From: JACKFB01 sp041389525
GTDB lineage: Bacteria > Myxococcota_A > UBA9042 > PHBI01 > JACKFB01
Length of the DNA: 64,000 nt
Assembly: GCA_041389525.1 (NCBI GenBank)
Contig: JAWKRR010000045.1
Span: 1-64,000 of the forward strand
Reading direction: 5' to 3'
Part shown: positions 1-8,595 of the stretch, one piece after another
Layout: every line of letters begins with the position of its first letter
Position numbering within the stretch: the first letter of the stretch is position 1
Notes under the pieces: generated by a model
What the model was told of the DNA's origin: nothing
The model's input: only the letters and a program-made list of their open reading frames with translations
The model's database searches: none
Made by a program: the position numbers and the translations under genes

Positions 1-16
1 CGCCCACGACGGCGCC

Positions 17-733
17 TCAGACCACCTCGACCACCTCGATGGCCTCAGCCCGCGCGGCCGCCATCAAGTAGTCGTGGTCGCTCGTGCTGATGGCCACGAC
101 CTCGATGACCATGTCCGGGAAGTGGCGCCGCAGCTCGTCCACCGCGACGAGGCTGGTCGGGTCCGTCATCCCGACGATGACCCGCTGCCCGTCGCGCTGC
201 AGCGGCACCGCCCCGTAGTACTCAAGCATCTCCAGCGGCACCGCGGTCAGCAGCTCCGTCTGGTAGCCGAAGGACTCCAGGTGGATGTAGCGGTACTGGT
301 CCTGGATGTTGGCGCTGTAAATCCACGCCGCCAGCGTCTTGCACATCGACAGCGACACCCGCGCCTCGCGGGCCAGCAGCGCCTCGAGGTCGGCGGCGTC
401 GATGAGCAGGACCGACCCGTCGTCGTCGGCCCGAACGGTCGCGGTGCGGCTGAATCCCGTGAGGATGGCGATCTCGCCGAAGCAGGCCCCGCGCGCCATC
501 CGCTTCACCAGCCGCCCAGCGCCCGTCGCGCTGTCCTCGACGTAGACCTCGACGGTGCCCTCAGCCAGCACATAGAGCGCGTCCGCCGGCGAATCCTGGC
601 GAATCAGCACCTCTCCCTTCGCGATCGGCTTCAGCCGGCTCACCTTGGCCACCTCGAGCAGCGCCTCGCGCTCCAGGCCGTGGAAATAGCGCGACTCCTG
701 GAGCAACTCGACCTTGCGCTCGGTCTCATCCAC
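17..733 (-). CDS. Cyclic-nucleotide-binding domain plus MshEN-like domain protein
   Basis: A 238-residue soluble protein that joins two ligand-sensing folds. Residues about 15-130 form a Crp-type cyclic-nucleotide-binding domain; its phosphate-binding cassette reads FGEIAILTGFSRTATV. Residues about 155-238 resemble the N-terminal MshE/GspE domain (GYQTELLTAVPLEML, then VGMTDPTSL), a fold known to bind cyclic di-GMP in some secretion ATPases. There is no helix-turn-helix and no ATPase domain, so it is neither a Crp repressor nor a secretion motor. It more likely passes a second-messenger signal to a partner. ATG start. It is divergent from the kinase gene. The ligands are inferred. Confidence 0.8.
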   Translation of the reverse strand: MDETERKVELLQESRYFHGLEREALLEVAKVSRLKPIAKGEVLIRQDSPADALYVLAEGTVEVYVEDSATGAGRLVKRMARGACFGEIAILTGFSRTATVRADDDGSVLLIDAADLEALLAREARVSLSMCKTLAAWIYSANIQDQYRYIHLESFGYQTELLTAVPLEMLEYYGAVPLQRDGQRVIVGMTDPTSLVAVDELRRHFPDMVIEVVAISTSDHDYLMAAARAEAIEVVEVV

Positions 734-804
734 AGCGGGCCTCGATCACGTGATGGGGACGCGCGCCATCCTGGCACGGCGCGACCCGCCGGGGCAACGC
801 GTAG

Positions 805-830
805 GGGCCCGCCGAGGGCGGGCCCGCTTT
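805..830. terminator. Strong GC hairpin, terminator-like
   Basis: Perfect 9-bp arms (GGGCCCGCC at 805-813 and GGCGGGCCC at 817-825) enclose a GAG loop, followed on the + strand by GCTTT. The shape is that of an intrinsic terminator, but it lies between two divergent genes with no reading frame leading into it from the left. It may therefore be a regulatory or transcript-end structure of an unseen RNA. Confidence 0.4.
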
Positions 831-831
831 C

Positions 832-950
832 AGCTTTCAGCCTTCAGCCATCAGCCAGCGCCCAGCGCCCAGCAACGCGGCGCACGCGCGACCGCGGTGG
901 AAACCACGCCGCGACGCGCCCGCCGGGCTGAGGGCTGATGGCTGAAAGCT
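832..950. repeat. TCAGC-rich inverted repeat
   Basis: The 335-base gap at 734-1068 holds no convincing gene. It contains AGCTTTCAGCC followed by TTCAGCC and ATCAGCC (832-856), and the inverse GGCTGATGGCTGAAAGCT at 933-950. The two arms can pair except for one extra 7-mer. A related TCAGC-rich stretch lies near 10880-11000. Function unknown. Confidence 0.5.
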
Positions 951-1068
951 AGCCGCTGGGTGCCGCTGAACCGCTGACCGCTATCCGCGTTGCTTGTGTT
1001 GGCGATTTCCGGTAGGCGGAAGCTCTCTGCCGGGCGCGTTTTGGGCTTCGGCGAGCGAGCAACCCGCC

Positions 1069-3792
1069 TTGATCGACGCGACCCCAGACCCCGGCGTCTG
1101 CCCGAGCTGCGGACAGCGCGGTGAGACGGGCACCCCGTGCTCCGAGCGGGTTTGCCAGCGGCGCGACTACCGGTACATCCCCGGCGAGCACGCCCAGCGC
1201 CTCGTGAAGACGGGGCCGCGCGCCACCAATCCCCTTATCGGGCAGGTGCTGGCTGGGTATCTGGTCGTCGACATCATCGGCGACGGCGGCTTCGGCTTGG
1301 TTTACCTGGCGCTGCAGCTCCCGATTCGGCGGCGGCCGCTCCAGGTCGCGCTGAAGCTGATGAAGCGCGGGCTGGCGGCCGACCCGGCGACGGGCGAGCA
1401 GGTGATGGGCAAGTTCGAGGGCGAGGCCGACGCGCTGGCCGCGCTCTCGCACCCGAACGTCGTGCGGCTGCTGGGCTACGGCTCGCACGAGGGCACGCCC
1501 TACATCGTCATGGAGTACGTCGACCACGCGCGGACGCTGCGCGAGGAGACCGCCCAGCGCGCGGCCCGCAGCGGCCACTTCGCCGCCGACGAGGTCGCGC
1601 ACATCCTCAAGCAGGCGCTGCACGGGCTGGAGGCGGCCCACCGGCAGGAGATCGTCCACCGCGACATCAAGCCCGATAACATCATGCTGCAGGAGGTCGC
1701 GGGCGACCCGATGCTGGTGCGCCTGCTGGACTTCGGGCTGGCGAAGTTCGTCGACGAGCGCACGCGGACCTCGATGACCGCCGGCACGCCGATGTACATG
1801 GCGCCCGAGCAGCTTCGGCAGGGGCGAATCGGCCCGTGGACGGACCTCTACGCGCTTGGCGTGATCGCCTTCGAGCTGCTGACGGGCGAGCGCGCGTTCT
1901 CGGGGACCTACCAGGAGGTCTGCGCGCGCAAGCTGGACCCGACGCACGACCCACTGACCGACGCGCAGGCGGCGGCGCTGCCTGTGGCGGTCGCGACCTT
2001 CTTGCGGCGCGCGCTGGCGGGCGACCCGGAGGCGCGATACCGCTCGAGCGACGCCATGCGCGCCGGTCTCGACGAGGCCTTCGCGGCCCTGCGCGGTCCC
2101 GTCGCCGCGGCCCCCGTCGCGCTCGATGGCCTGATAACGCCTAGCGATTCGAAGCCTGAGGACCACGCCGAGGTCGGCGCGCTGGACCGCACGACGCCGG
2201 CCGGTGAGGGCCTCGCGACCCCGGCCCCCCACCTCGACGACGAGGCGTGGCTGAGTGCGGCGCCCACCACCGACTCGCGCCCCGCGCGGACCACCGCCCC
2301 CCAGGCCCAGCACGAGGCGACCAGCGTGGCCGCCGGCGGGCCGCAGCACAGCCGAGCCCGCGTGCTGGTCCTCGCGGGCGTTGGGCTGGCGGTGTTCTTG
2401 CTGATGGCCGCGTGGATCGCCCTCGGCACGGCGCCGAACGTCACGCGCTTCATGCTGGTGGGCGGTCCCAGCGTGGTCCCCGGCCTCACGGCGAGCTTTC
2501 GCGTCGGGGTCAGCGGCGGCGACGAGGACAACCCGGTGACGCCAGAGGTGCGCCGGGTGCGCGTGGACGGCTCGGCCATGCAGGGTGAAACGCGAGGTGC
2601 GGGCTGGCGAATCGTGCCGTTTCTGGTCCCGCGTAGCGCCAAGAGCGTCATCCGCCTGAGCTTCGACGCGTCCACCGAGGACGCCAAGTCGGCCATCGAC
2701 GTCGAGATCCCGGTACAGCGCTTGGAGACCGCGGTGCCGCCCCCTCTGGACCCCGCAGCGAGCGGGCTGGTGACGGGAGGCAACCGCATCGCGGCGCTGC
2801 CCGAGTCGGGCGTCCTGGTCGCGGGCATGGAGAACCGGGTCTTCGTGCGGGTGCGCGACGCAAACGGCGTCCCGATGGACGGCGCGACGGTGCGTATCCA
2901 ACACCCATCGCTCGACGGCGGCGAGGCGCAGCGGGTCAGCGACGCCAGCGGGCTGGTGGACTTCACGCTGCGCGCCCAGCAGATCAGCTACATGCTGCGG
3001 ATCGACGTGCGCAGGGAGCGCGAGCAGTTCAGCGCGGAGATCGTGCTGAGCGCGGTGGGGCGGCAGATGACGCTGACGCCGGCCGAGGCCTCGACGCCCA
3101 TCGGCGTAAAGCCGCGGGTGCGGCTGACCACCTGGCAGCCCGAGGCGCCGGTCTTCTGCGAGCTGCTGCTCGGCGACGTCGTGCTCTGGTCCGACGCCGT
3201 GCGCACCACGCTGCATGCGGCCGAGATCTCGCCCGACCCCCTGCCCATGGGACGCTACGACCTGCAGTGCTACGACCACGCGCTGTCCCCCGGCGAGGCC
3301 TACGCCAGCGTCCCCATCATCGTCGCCGACGGCGAGCCCATGGCGGCCGTCCTCGCCCACGTCCACGCCTCCGGCCTCTCCGAGCGCACCACCGCCTTCG
3401 GCAACGGCCGCGTCGCCCCCGGGCGCGCGTCGGACTTCTGGCTCTCGGTCCTGCGCCGCCCCCTCGTCGTCCCGCGCCTCATCGCCAACACCGGCCCCGA
3501 GGCCGAGCGCGCCATGGTGGCAGACCGCAAGACCAGCCGCGCCTACGTCGTCGCCGCCCTGGGCGTGGTGCTGGCCCTCTTCATCATCTGGCTGGTGGAC
3601 GGTCTGCTGCGCAGCCGAATCGATTCGCGCGAGCGCCTGCGCGACCTGGCCCTGGACGAGACCAGCGGCCGGCCAGACCTCGGCGACGCCGGCCTCATCC
3701 GCGCGCGGCGGCTCATGGCCGTCCTGCTCATCGGCGGCGCCATCCTGGTCAACGGGCTGGCGATCTTCTGGCTGGTGCAGAGCCTGTTCTGA
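1069..3792 (+). CDS. Membrane-anchored Ser/Thr protein kinase (Pkn type)
   Basis: A 907-residue kinase from a TTG start; TTG at 994 is an alternative that adds 25 residues. The N-terminus has a small zinc-ribbon-like patch (CPSC at 11-14, then C24 and C29). The kinase domain spans about 57-340: glycine loop GDGGFG at 71-76, ATP lysine K96 in VALKL, catalytic D199 in HRDIKPDN, DFG at 221-223 and APE at 245-247. All catalytic residues are present. One transmembrane helix lies at about 435-460. An extracytoplasmic region with an Ig-like stretch follows, then two more helices at about 824-846 and 882-907. Cytoplasmic kinase plus outer sensor suggests envelope sensing; substrates are unknown. Confidence 0.88.
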   Translation: MIDATPDPGVCPSCGQRGETGTPCSERVCQRRDYRYIPGEHAQRLVKTGPRATNPLIGQVLAGYLVVDIIGDGGFGLVYLALQLPIRRRPLQVALKLMKRGLAADPATGEQVMGKFEGEADALAALSHPNVVRLLGYGSHEGTPYIVMEYVDHARTLREETAQRAARSGHFAADEVAHILKQALHGLEAAHRQEIVHRDIKPDNIMLQEVAGDPMLVRLLDFGLAKFVDERTRTSMTAGTPMYMAPEQLRQGRIGPWTDLYALGVIAFELLTGERAFSGTYQEVCARKLDPTHDPLTDAQAAALPVAVATFLRRALAGDPEARYRSSDAMRAGLDEAFAALRGPVAAAPVALDGLITPSDSKPEDHAEVGALDRTTPAGEGLATPAPHLDDEAWLSAAPTTDSRPARTTAPQAQHEATSVAAGGPQHSRARVLVLAGVGLAVFLLMAAWIALGTAPNVTRFMLVGGPSVVPGLTASFRVGVSGGDEDNPVTPEVRRVRVDGSAMQGETRGAGWRIVPFLVPRSAKSVIRLSFDASTEDAKSAIDVEIPVQRLETAVPPPLDPAASGLVTGGNRIAALPESGVLVAGMENRVFVRVRDANGVPMDGATVRIQHPSLDGGEAQRVSDASGLVDFTLRAQQISYMLRIDVRREREQFSAEIVLSAVGRQMTLTPAEASTPIGVKPRVRLTTWQPEAPVFCELLLGDVVLWSDAVRTTLHAAEISPDPLPMGRYDLQCYDHALSPGEAYASVPIIVADGEPMAAVLAHVHASGLSERTTAFGNGRVAPGRASDFWLSVLRRPLVVPRLIANTGPEAERAMVADRKTSRAYVVAALGVVLALFIIWLVDGLLRSRIDSRERLRDLALDETSGRPDLGDAGLIRARRLMAVLLIGGAILVNGLAIFWLVQSLF

Positions 3793-3988
3793 CAGTCGGG
3801 AGCGGGCGATTCGAGAGCAGCCAGCCGGCTGCGCAGCGGGCGAGCAGGCCGTGCCCCGACGCGCGGACGGGCCGCCGTGGCAGATCGCCTCGCTCGCCCG
3901 CGGCGCCGCCCCGTGCCGCCCCAACGCGAGGGCCGTCGCGACGCTGGCAGCCGGCGAACATGCCGCGTTTTCAGCCACTTACCCGTGA

Positions 3989-4004
3989 TGGCACGCATCT
4001 CGCT
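3989..4004 (+). promoter_or_regulatory. Candidate sigma-54 promoter
   Basis: TGGCACG-CATC-TCGCT has the -24 GG and -12 GC elements exactly 10 bases apart, close to the RpoN consensus. Transcription would start near 4016 and give a leader of about 98 bases before the gene at 4114. No upstream activator site was identified. Confidence 0.5.
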
Positions 4005-4048
4005 TACTCCATGGCGCAGGGACCCGCTCCCAGAGCCTGTCCCGAACG

Positions 4049-4084
4049 AGCGCTAGCCCCGGCCCCCCCTCGCCGGGCGGCGCT
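4049..4084 (+). other. Hairpin in the leader of the 4114 gene
   Basis: The left arm at 4049-4063 (AGCGC..GCCCCGGC) pairs with GCCGGGCGGCGCT at 4072-4084, with a small bulge and a C-rich loop. It lies 29 bases before the ATG and downstream of the sigma-54-like site. It could be a leader structure or the end of the kinase transcript. The rest of the 321-base gap 3793-4113 shows nothing else I can name. Confidence 0.3.
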
Positions 4085-4113
4085 CCGAACCCACGCCACC
4101 GGGACCCCCTCTC

Positions 4114-4848
4114 ATGCGCACCCTCCTCCCAATCCTCGCGACGCTGCTCCTGACGAGCTCCGCGACGGTTGCGACCGCGCGCCCGGTGGCCTCCATGACC
4201 GGCACCTACGATTCGTCAGGTGCCACCACGGAAAACGCGCGATTCGACGGGCTGGCGCGCGACGGCTCCGACCTCTCCCTGCGCACGACCGCGAACGTCC
4301 GGCTCACCTCGCGACACGCCGCGTTGCCCGCCATCATCGCTGGCTTCTCGGCGACCTGGACCCAAGGCCCGATGATCCTCGGCGCCGCCTGGGCCGGGCG
4401 CTTCATCGGCACCCTCGGCACGACGCCCGCGGCGGCCCGGAGCGGCGAACCCGAACCCCAAGGCGACGGCCGCTACGGCTGGAGCCTCTACGACGCCGGG
4501 CCCGAGCTCAAGCTCGCCTGGACCCTCGGCCGCTTCCGCCCCTACGTCGGGGCCGGCTTCGACCTGGTCTACGGCCGCCTCGACAGCCTCGGCGCCGAGG
4601 AGCGACCGGGCAGCGAGGATCCGCGCGGCCAAGGCCGCCTCAGCGACGACCGCTCCCCGCTCGAGAGCATGAACCCCACGCGCTTCCTCGTGCGCCCCCA
4701 CGCGGGCGTCGACATCGCCTTCGGCCGCTCCAGCCTGGGTCTGCAGGCCGACTACGCCATGCTCTCTACCGGCGGCGGGTCGCGACCACCCCGCGAGACG
4801 GGCCCCGGCGTGCTGATCGTGACGGCGGCCTTCCGCGGGACCTTCTGA
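4114..4848 (+). CDS. Secreted outer-membrane beta-barrel-like protein
   Basis: A 244-residue protein with a clear Sec signal peptide (MRTLLPILATLLLTSSATVA, cleavage near residue 22). The mature part alternates polar and hydrophobic residues with aromatic girdle-like positions (GRYGWSLYDAGPELKLAW, YVGAGFDLVYGRL, LGLQADYAML). It ends with FRGTF, and a terminal Phe is typical of barrels inserted by the BAM complex. It resembles small OmpW/OmpX-type barrels in size, but no family was assigned. The upstream sigma-54-like element at 3989 suggests regulated expression. It is convergent with the carbamoyltransferase cassette. Confidence 0.6.
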   Translation: MRTLLPILATLLLTSSATVATARPVASMTGTYDSSGATTENARFDGLARDGSDLSLRTTANVRLTSRHAALPAIIAGFSATWTQGPMILGAAWAGRFIGTLGTTPAAARSGEPEPQGDGRYGWSLYDAGPELKLAWTLGRFRPYVGAGFDLVYGRLDSLGAEERPGSEDPRGQGRLSDDRSPLESMNPTRFLVRPHAGVDIAFGRSSLGLQADYAMLSTGGGSRPPRETGPGVLIVTAAFRGTF

Positions 4849-4903
4849 GTCGCTGAGCCGCCGAACCGAGGCGACGCCAGCCCGAATCGAGGGCCGCGAG
4901 CGC

Positions 4904-5116
4904 CTAGAACAGCGTGTAGACGAAAGGCGACAGCGGCGTCCCGGAGGCCAGCAGCAGCGCGCCGATGAGCACCATCACCACGAGGATCGGCGCCAACCAC
5001 CACTTCTTCGTCTGGCTCAGGTAGTCCCAGAGCTCGGCCAGAAAGGTCTGGGAACCCGCGGTCTTGCTGACCTGCGCGAAGGCGTCGTCGTCGGGCTCTT
5101 TGGGGGTCGGGGTCAT
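4904..5116 (-). CDS. DUF5989-family small membrane protein
   Basis: A 70-residue protein: a charged N-terminus, then FLAELWDYLSQTKKWWLAP and one hydrophobic segment ending in a PFVYTLF tail. The FLxxLWxFLxxxKKWWLxP signature is that of DUF5989 proteins, which in many bacteria follow a carbamoyltransferase and an SxtJ protein. That is the order here: it starts 13 bases after the SxtJ-like gene. The role of the family is not known. A membrane-side partner of the carbamoylation reaction or of product export is inferred from the constant neighbourhood. Confidence 0.75.
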   Translation of the reverse strand: MTPTPKEPDDDAFAQVSKTAGSQTFLAELWDYLSQTKKWWLAPILVVMVLIGALLLASGTPLSPFVYTLF

Positions 5117-5129
5117 CTCGCAGCCTGCG

Positions 5130-5549
5130 TCAGTACGGTTTCAGATAGCGGCGCGGGTCGGTGGCTCGCGGGTAGGGCTGCCAGTAGCTCGGGGCGCTGC
5201 GATCGGGGCGTCGCCTCAGCACATCGCGACCGGCGGCGCGCATCGCGAGGCCCACCGGGGCGATGAGCAGCACATATATCACGAAGAGGATCACCGGGGC
5301 TGTGACGAGACCGATGGCGATCCCGAGGCCCATCCACGCGACGTAGACCGCGCGGCCCACCACCGGCAGCGGCGCCAGCAGCATCGCCGCGGCGCCCGCG
5401 ATGGCGAGGCCTTGGGCGAGGCCGGGGCGCCCGGACCACCAGGCGAGCCCCGCGAAGAGGCCGAAGGCGACCAGCAGCGTCACGCCGAACACCAGGCGCG
5501 TGCGCAGGCTGGGGTCGCGGTCGATCTCGGCGAAGGCGGCGCGGCTCAT
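5130..5549 (-). CDS. SxtJ-like membrane protein
   Basis: A 139-residue integral membrane protein with about four hydrophobic segments in two hairpins (TRLVFGVTLLVAFGLFAGLA near residue 20 and LVTAPVILFVIYVLLIAPVG near 81), then a basic tail with SYWQPYPRATDPRRYLKPY. That C-terminal pattern and the position between a carbamoyltransferase and a DUF5989 gene identify the SxtJ-type family, named from saxitoxin clusters. The ATG at 5549 lies 2 bases after the carbamoyltransferase stop, so the two are almost certainly co-translated. No enzymatic role is established. Confidence 0.75.
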   Translation of the reverse strand: MSRAAFAEIDRDPSLRTRLVFGVTLLVAFGLFAGLAWWSGRPGLAQGLAIAGAAAMLLAPLPVVGRAVYVAWMGLGIAIGLVTAPVILFVIYVLLIAPVGLAMRAAGRDVLRRRPDRSAPSYWQPYPRATDPRRYLKPY

Positions 5550-5551
5550 GC

Positions 5552-7381
5552 TTAGTCCAGCTCGAATCGGGACAGCCAGGCCTCGCGGTCGACTTGGAGA
5601 AGGAACTCGGGCTGGCTTGCCTTGCGTAGCAGGAAATCCCCGATGACCAGGGTGTCCATGTCGGTGTGGAGGAAGCAGCGCAGCGCGTCGGCCGGGGTGT
5701 CGACGATGGGCTCGCCGCGCACGTTGAAGCTGGTGTTGACCAAGGCCGGGGTGCCCGTGCGGCGGTCGAAGGCCTCGAGGAGGCGGCGGAAGCGGCCGTG
5801 GCGGACGGGGTCGACGGTCTGGACGCGGGCGGAGCCGTCGACGTGGGTGACGGCCGGGAGCGCTGAGCCGAGGCCGCTCAAGCGCGCGAGCAGCTCGGCG
5901 TCGCCTGGGTCTTCGGCGGGCGTGGCGTCGATGACGGGCGCCACCATGAGCATGTAGGGGCTGTCGGCGGCCGGGCCCAGGGCGAAGAGGTCGTGGGCGC
6001 GCTCGGCCAGGACGGCGGGGGCGAAGGGGCGGAAGGACTCGCGCTGCTTGATCTTCAGGTTCATCGTCCGCTGCATCTCGGGGCGGCGGGCGTCGCCCAG
6101 GATGCTGCGGTTGCCCAGGGCGCGCGGGCCGTACTCGGCGCGCCCCTGAAACCACCCGACCACGTCGCCTTCGTCGAGGCGCTCTGCGCTCAGGGCCAGG
6201 AGCGCGGCCTCGTCGGGCAAGAACTCGTAGACGGCACCTGCCGAGTCGAGGGTCGCGCGGATGGACGCCGCGTCGTGGGCCGGGCCCAGCAGCGAGCCCT
6301 GCTGTGCGTCGCCGGGCGACACCACCCGCGGGCGCTCCATGAGCTGATGCCAGCAGAGCAGCGCCGCCCCCAGCGCCCCGCCCGCGTCGCCCGCGGCGGG
6401 CTGTATCCACAGGCGCTTGAAGGGCCCCTCGCGCTGCAATCGCCCGTTGGCGACACAGTTCAGGGCGACGCCGCCCGCGAGGCAGAGGTTGTCGAGCCCG
6501 GTCTGCTTGTGGATGTGGGCGGTGATGCGCTGCAGCACCTCCTCGGTGACCGCCTGAATCGAGGCGGCCAGATCCAGCTCGCGGCGGGTGATGGGCGACT
6601 CGGCCTCGCGCGCGGGGCCGCCGAAGAGGCCCTCGAAGGCCGCGCCGGTCATGCGCCGGCCCGTCTCGAAGGTGAACTTGTCCATGTCCAGCCGGAAGCT
6701 GCCGTCGGCTTTGAGGTCGATGAGCTCGTCGAAGATCTTCTGGGCGTAGACCGGGCGGCCGTACGGGGCCAGGCCCATCAGCTTGTACTCGCCGCTGAGG
6801 ACCTTGAAGCCGCAGAAGGTGGTGAACGCCGAGTAGAGCAGGCCCAGGCTGTGCGGGAAGTTCAGGCTCTCACTCAGCTCGACCCGGCCGCCGCGGCCCA
6901 CGCCCCAGGTGGTGGTCGCCCACTCGCCGACCCCGTCGCAGGTGAGGACCGCGGCCTCCTCGAAGGGCGAGGGGAAGAAGGCGCTGGCGGCGTGGGACTC
7001 GTGGTGGTCGGTGTAGACCACGGCCCCAGAATACCCAGGCAGCGCCTTGCGAATCGCGCGGCCGATGCGCAGCTTCTCGCGCAGCCAGGAGGGCAGCGCC
7101 AGGCGGAAATTGTCGAAGCTGAGCGGCGCGCGGGCCAGCCAGGTCTCCAGCAGGCGGTCGAAGGTGCGCAGGGGCTTTTCGTAGTAGCAGACGTAGGTCA
7201 AATCACCGGCCGAGATCCCCGCCTCACCCAGACAATAGGCGATCGCCCGATGGGGGAAGGCCGCGTCGTGCTTGACCCGCGTGAAGCGCTCCTCCTGAGC
7301 GGCCGCGACGATGCGCCCGTCGCCGAGCAGCGCCGCCGCGCTGTCGTGGTAGAGCGCTGAGATCCCCAGGACGTACTTCAC
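5552..7381 (-). CDS. O-carbamoyltransferase (NodU/CmcH/TobZ family)
   Basis: A 609-residue enzyme of the family that makes carbamoyl-adenylate from carbamoyl phosphate and ATP, then moves the carbamoyl group to a sugar or natural-product hydroxyl. The N-terminal domain has GISALYHDSAAALL, the metal-binding HHESHAASAF and LTCDGVGEW. The C-terminal ATP-fold domain has CLAGGVALNCVANGRL and EYGPRALGNRSILGDAR. Length fits the family. I use the GTG start at 7381 because GGAGG lies 4 bases upstream and translation then begins KYVLGISALYHD; an upstream ATG at 7423 would add 14 unconserved residues. It is the first gene of a three-gene cassette. The acceptor is unknown. Confidence 0.9.
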   Translation of the reverse strand: MKYVLGISALYHDSAAALLGDGRIVAAAQEERFTRVKHDAAFPHRAIAYCLGEAGISAGDLTYVCYYEKPLRTFDRLLETWLARAPLSFDNFRLALPSWLREKLRIGRAIRKALPGYSGAVVYTDHHESHAASAFFPSPFEEAAVLTCDGVGEWATTTWGVGRGGRVELSESLNFPHSLGLLYSAFTTFCGFKVLSGEYKLMGLAPYGRPVYAQKIFDELIDLKADGSFRLDMDKFTFETGRRMTGAAFEGLFGGPAREAESPITRRELDLAASIQAVTEEVLQRITAHIHKQTGLDNLCLAGGVALNCVANGRLQREGPFKRLWIQPAAGDAGGALGAALLCWHQLMERPRVVSPGDAQQGSLLGPAHDAASIRATLDSAGAVYEFLPDEAALLALSAERLDEGDVVGWFQGRAEYGPRALGNRSILGDARRPEMQRTMNLKIKQRESFRPFAPAVLAERAHDLFALGPAADSPYMLMVAPVIDATPAEDPGDAELLARLSGLGSALPAVTHVDGSARVQTVDPVRHGRFRRLLEAFDRRTGTPALVNTSFNVRGEPIVDTPADALRCFLHTDMDTLVIGDFLLRKASQPEFLLQVDREAWLSRFELD

Positions 7382-7459
7382 CCAGCCTCCGCCGAATCGC
7401 ACGCTAGCGCGGGCCGGGCTCACTGTGCCAGACCCCGCGGAGCGACGCCAAGGTCCCCG

Positions 7460-8565
7460 CTACGGGGCGCAGGCGGCCTGGCAGGCGGCCAGGTCGGCGA
7501 AGACGAGATCGCTGAAGCCGCCGGTCCCGCAGCAGCCGGGGCAGGTCCCGACGCAGGCCGTGCCGTTCCAGATGACGACGGAGGCGGCGTCGCAGATCTC
7601 CTCGACCCAGGACTCGTCGATCGCGGTGCAGGGGCCGGTCTCGGCGACGCAGACGCCGGGCCCCTCGTAGTCGAGGTCGCAGTCGGCGCCGCAGGGGCAG
7701 ATGGCCGCGCCGTGGCAGGTCTTGCCGGCGGCGCAGTCCTTGTCGCGCCAGCAGCGGTGGTCGGCGGCGGGCGGGGCGAGGCAGACCTGGCCGACGCAGA
7801 TGTCGTCGGCGCAGTCGGAGTCGGCGGCGCAGCAGCCGTTGCCCGCGGGTACGCAGGCGCCGGGGGTGTCCTCGAGGTCGCAGTCGGCGTTGCATGGGCA
7901 GACGGCGACGCCCTCGCAGAGCTCGCCGGCGGCGCAGTCGGCGCCGTTCCAGCAGGTTTTAGCCACGGTCGGGGCGGGCTTGCAGACGCCCTTGTCGACA
8001 CCGGCGACGGCGCAGCGCTGGCCCGCGCCACAGGCCGCGTCGTTTGCGCAGCAGGGCGGCAGCGCCTCGCAGGTGCCGGCGTGGGTGATCTGACCGCAGT
8101 CGACGTCGCAGGGGCAGAAGGTGGGCGCGAAGCAGGCCTGGTTGACGCCGCAGTCGGCGACCGACCAGCACTGGCCGGCGGCCGGGGCCGGCAGGCAGAC
8201 TCCCTGGCTGAAGGGGCCGAGGGCGCAGACGGAGCCCGAGGGGGCAGTCTTTCGCTGACGCGCAGCAGCCGGCCTGGAGCGCGTCGGGGCTGGCGTCACT
8301 CGCGGTGTCGGGGGCGGTGTCGGGGCCGCGTCGGGGGCCGCGTCGCCCGCGGTGTCGTTCGCGGTGTCGGAGACGCCGTCGGGCGTGGTCTCCGCGCCGA
8401 GATCGGCGCCCGAGTCGGCCGTCGTCTCGGCGCCCGCGTCGCCGAGCGCGTCGAGGAGAGACGTCGCCGCTGCCGTCCGGGCTCGTCCCGGCTCGGTGAG
8501 GCACAGGCCGGCAGCGCCGGGACGACCGAAACAGCGAGGAGATAGCAGGCGAATCGGGACTTCAT
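7460..8565 (-). pseudogene. Frameshifted Cys-rich repeat lipoprotein
   Basis: The ATG at 8565 opens a lipoprotein signal (MKSRFACYLLAVSVVPALPAC), but that frame is lost within about 15 residues. The Asp/Ala/Thr linker (LLDALGDAGAETTADSG) is in a second frame. A short piece with CCASAKDC is in a third. The Cys-rich body down to the stop at 7460 is back in the second. The body holds three modules of the form CW-x4-DC ... CPC-xx-DC ... C with CC pairs between them, a pattern seen in secreted deltaproteobacterial proteins. At least three indels lie between about 8500 and 8235, some near C runs. They may be sequence errors or real decay. Confidence 0.6.
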
Positions 8566-8595
8566 CGGGACTCCGCAGCCGAGGGTGACCCCAAG

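Noticed and set aside
832..1000. CRISPR-like TCAGC repeats
   Set aside because: Units are 7 bases, uneven and without spacers or cas genes.
949..3978. 1009-codon open frame antisense to the kinase
   Set aside because: High GC removes stops on the opposite strand; the kinase motifs on the + strand are decisive and the antisense product is low-complexity Arg/Ala/Gly.
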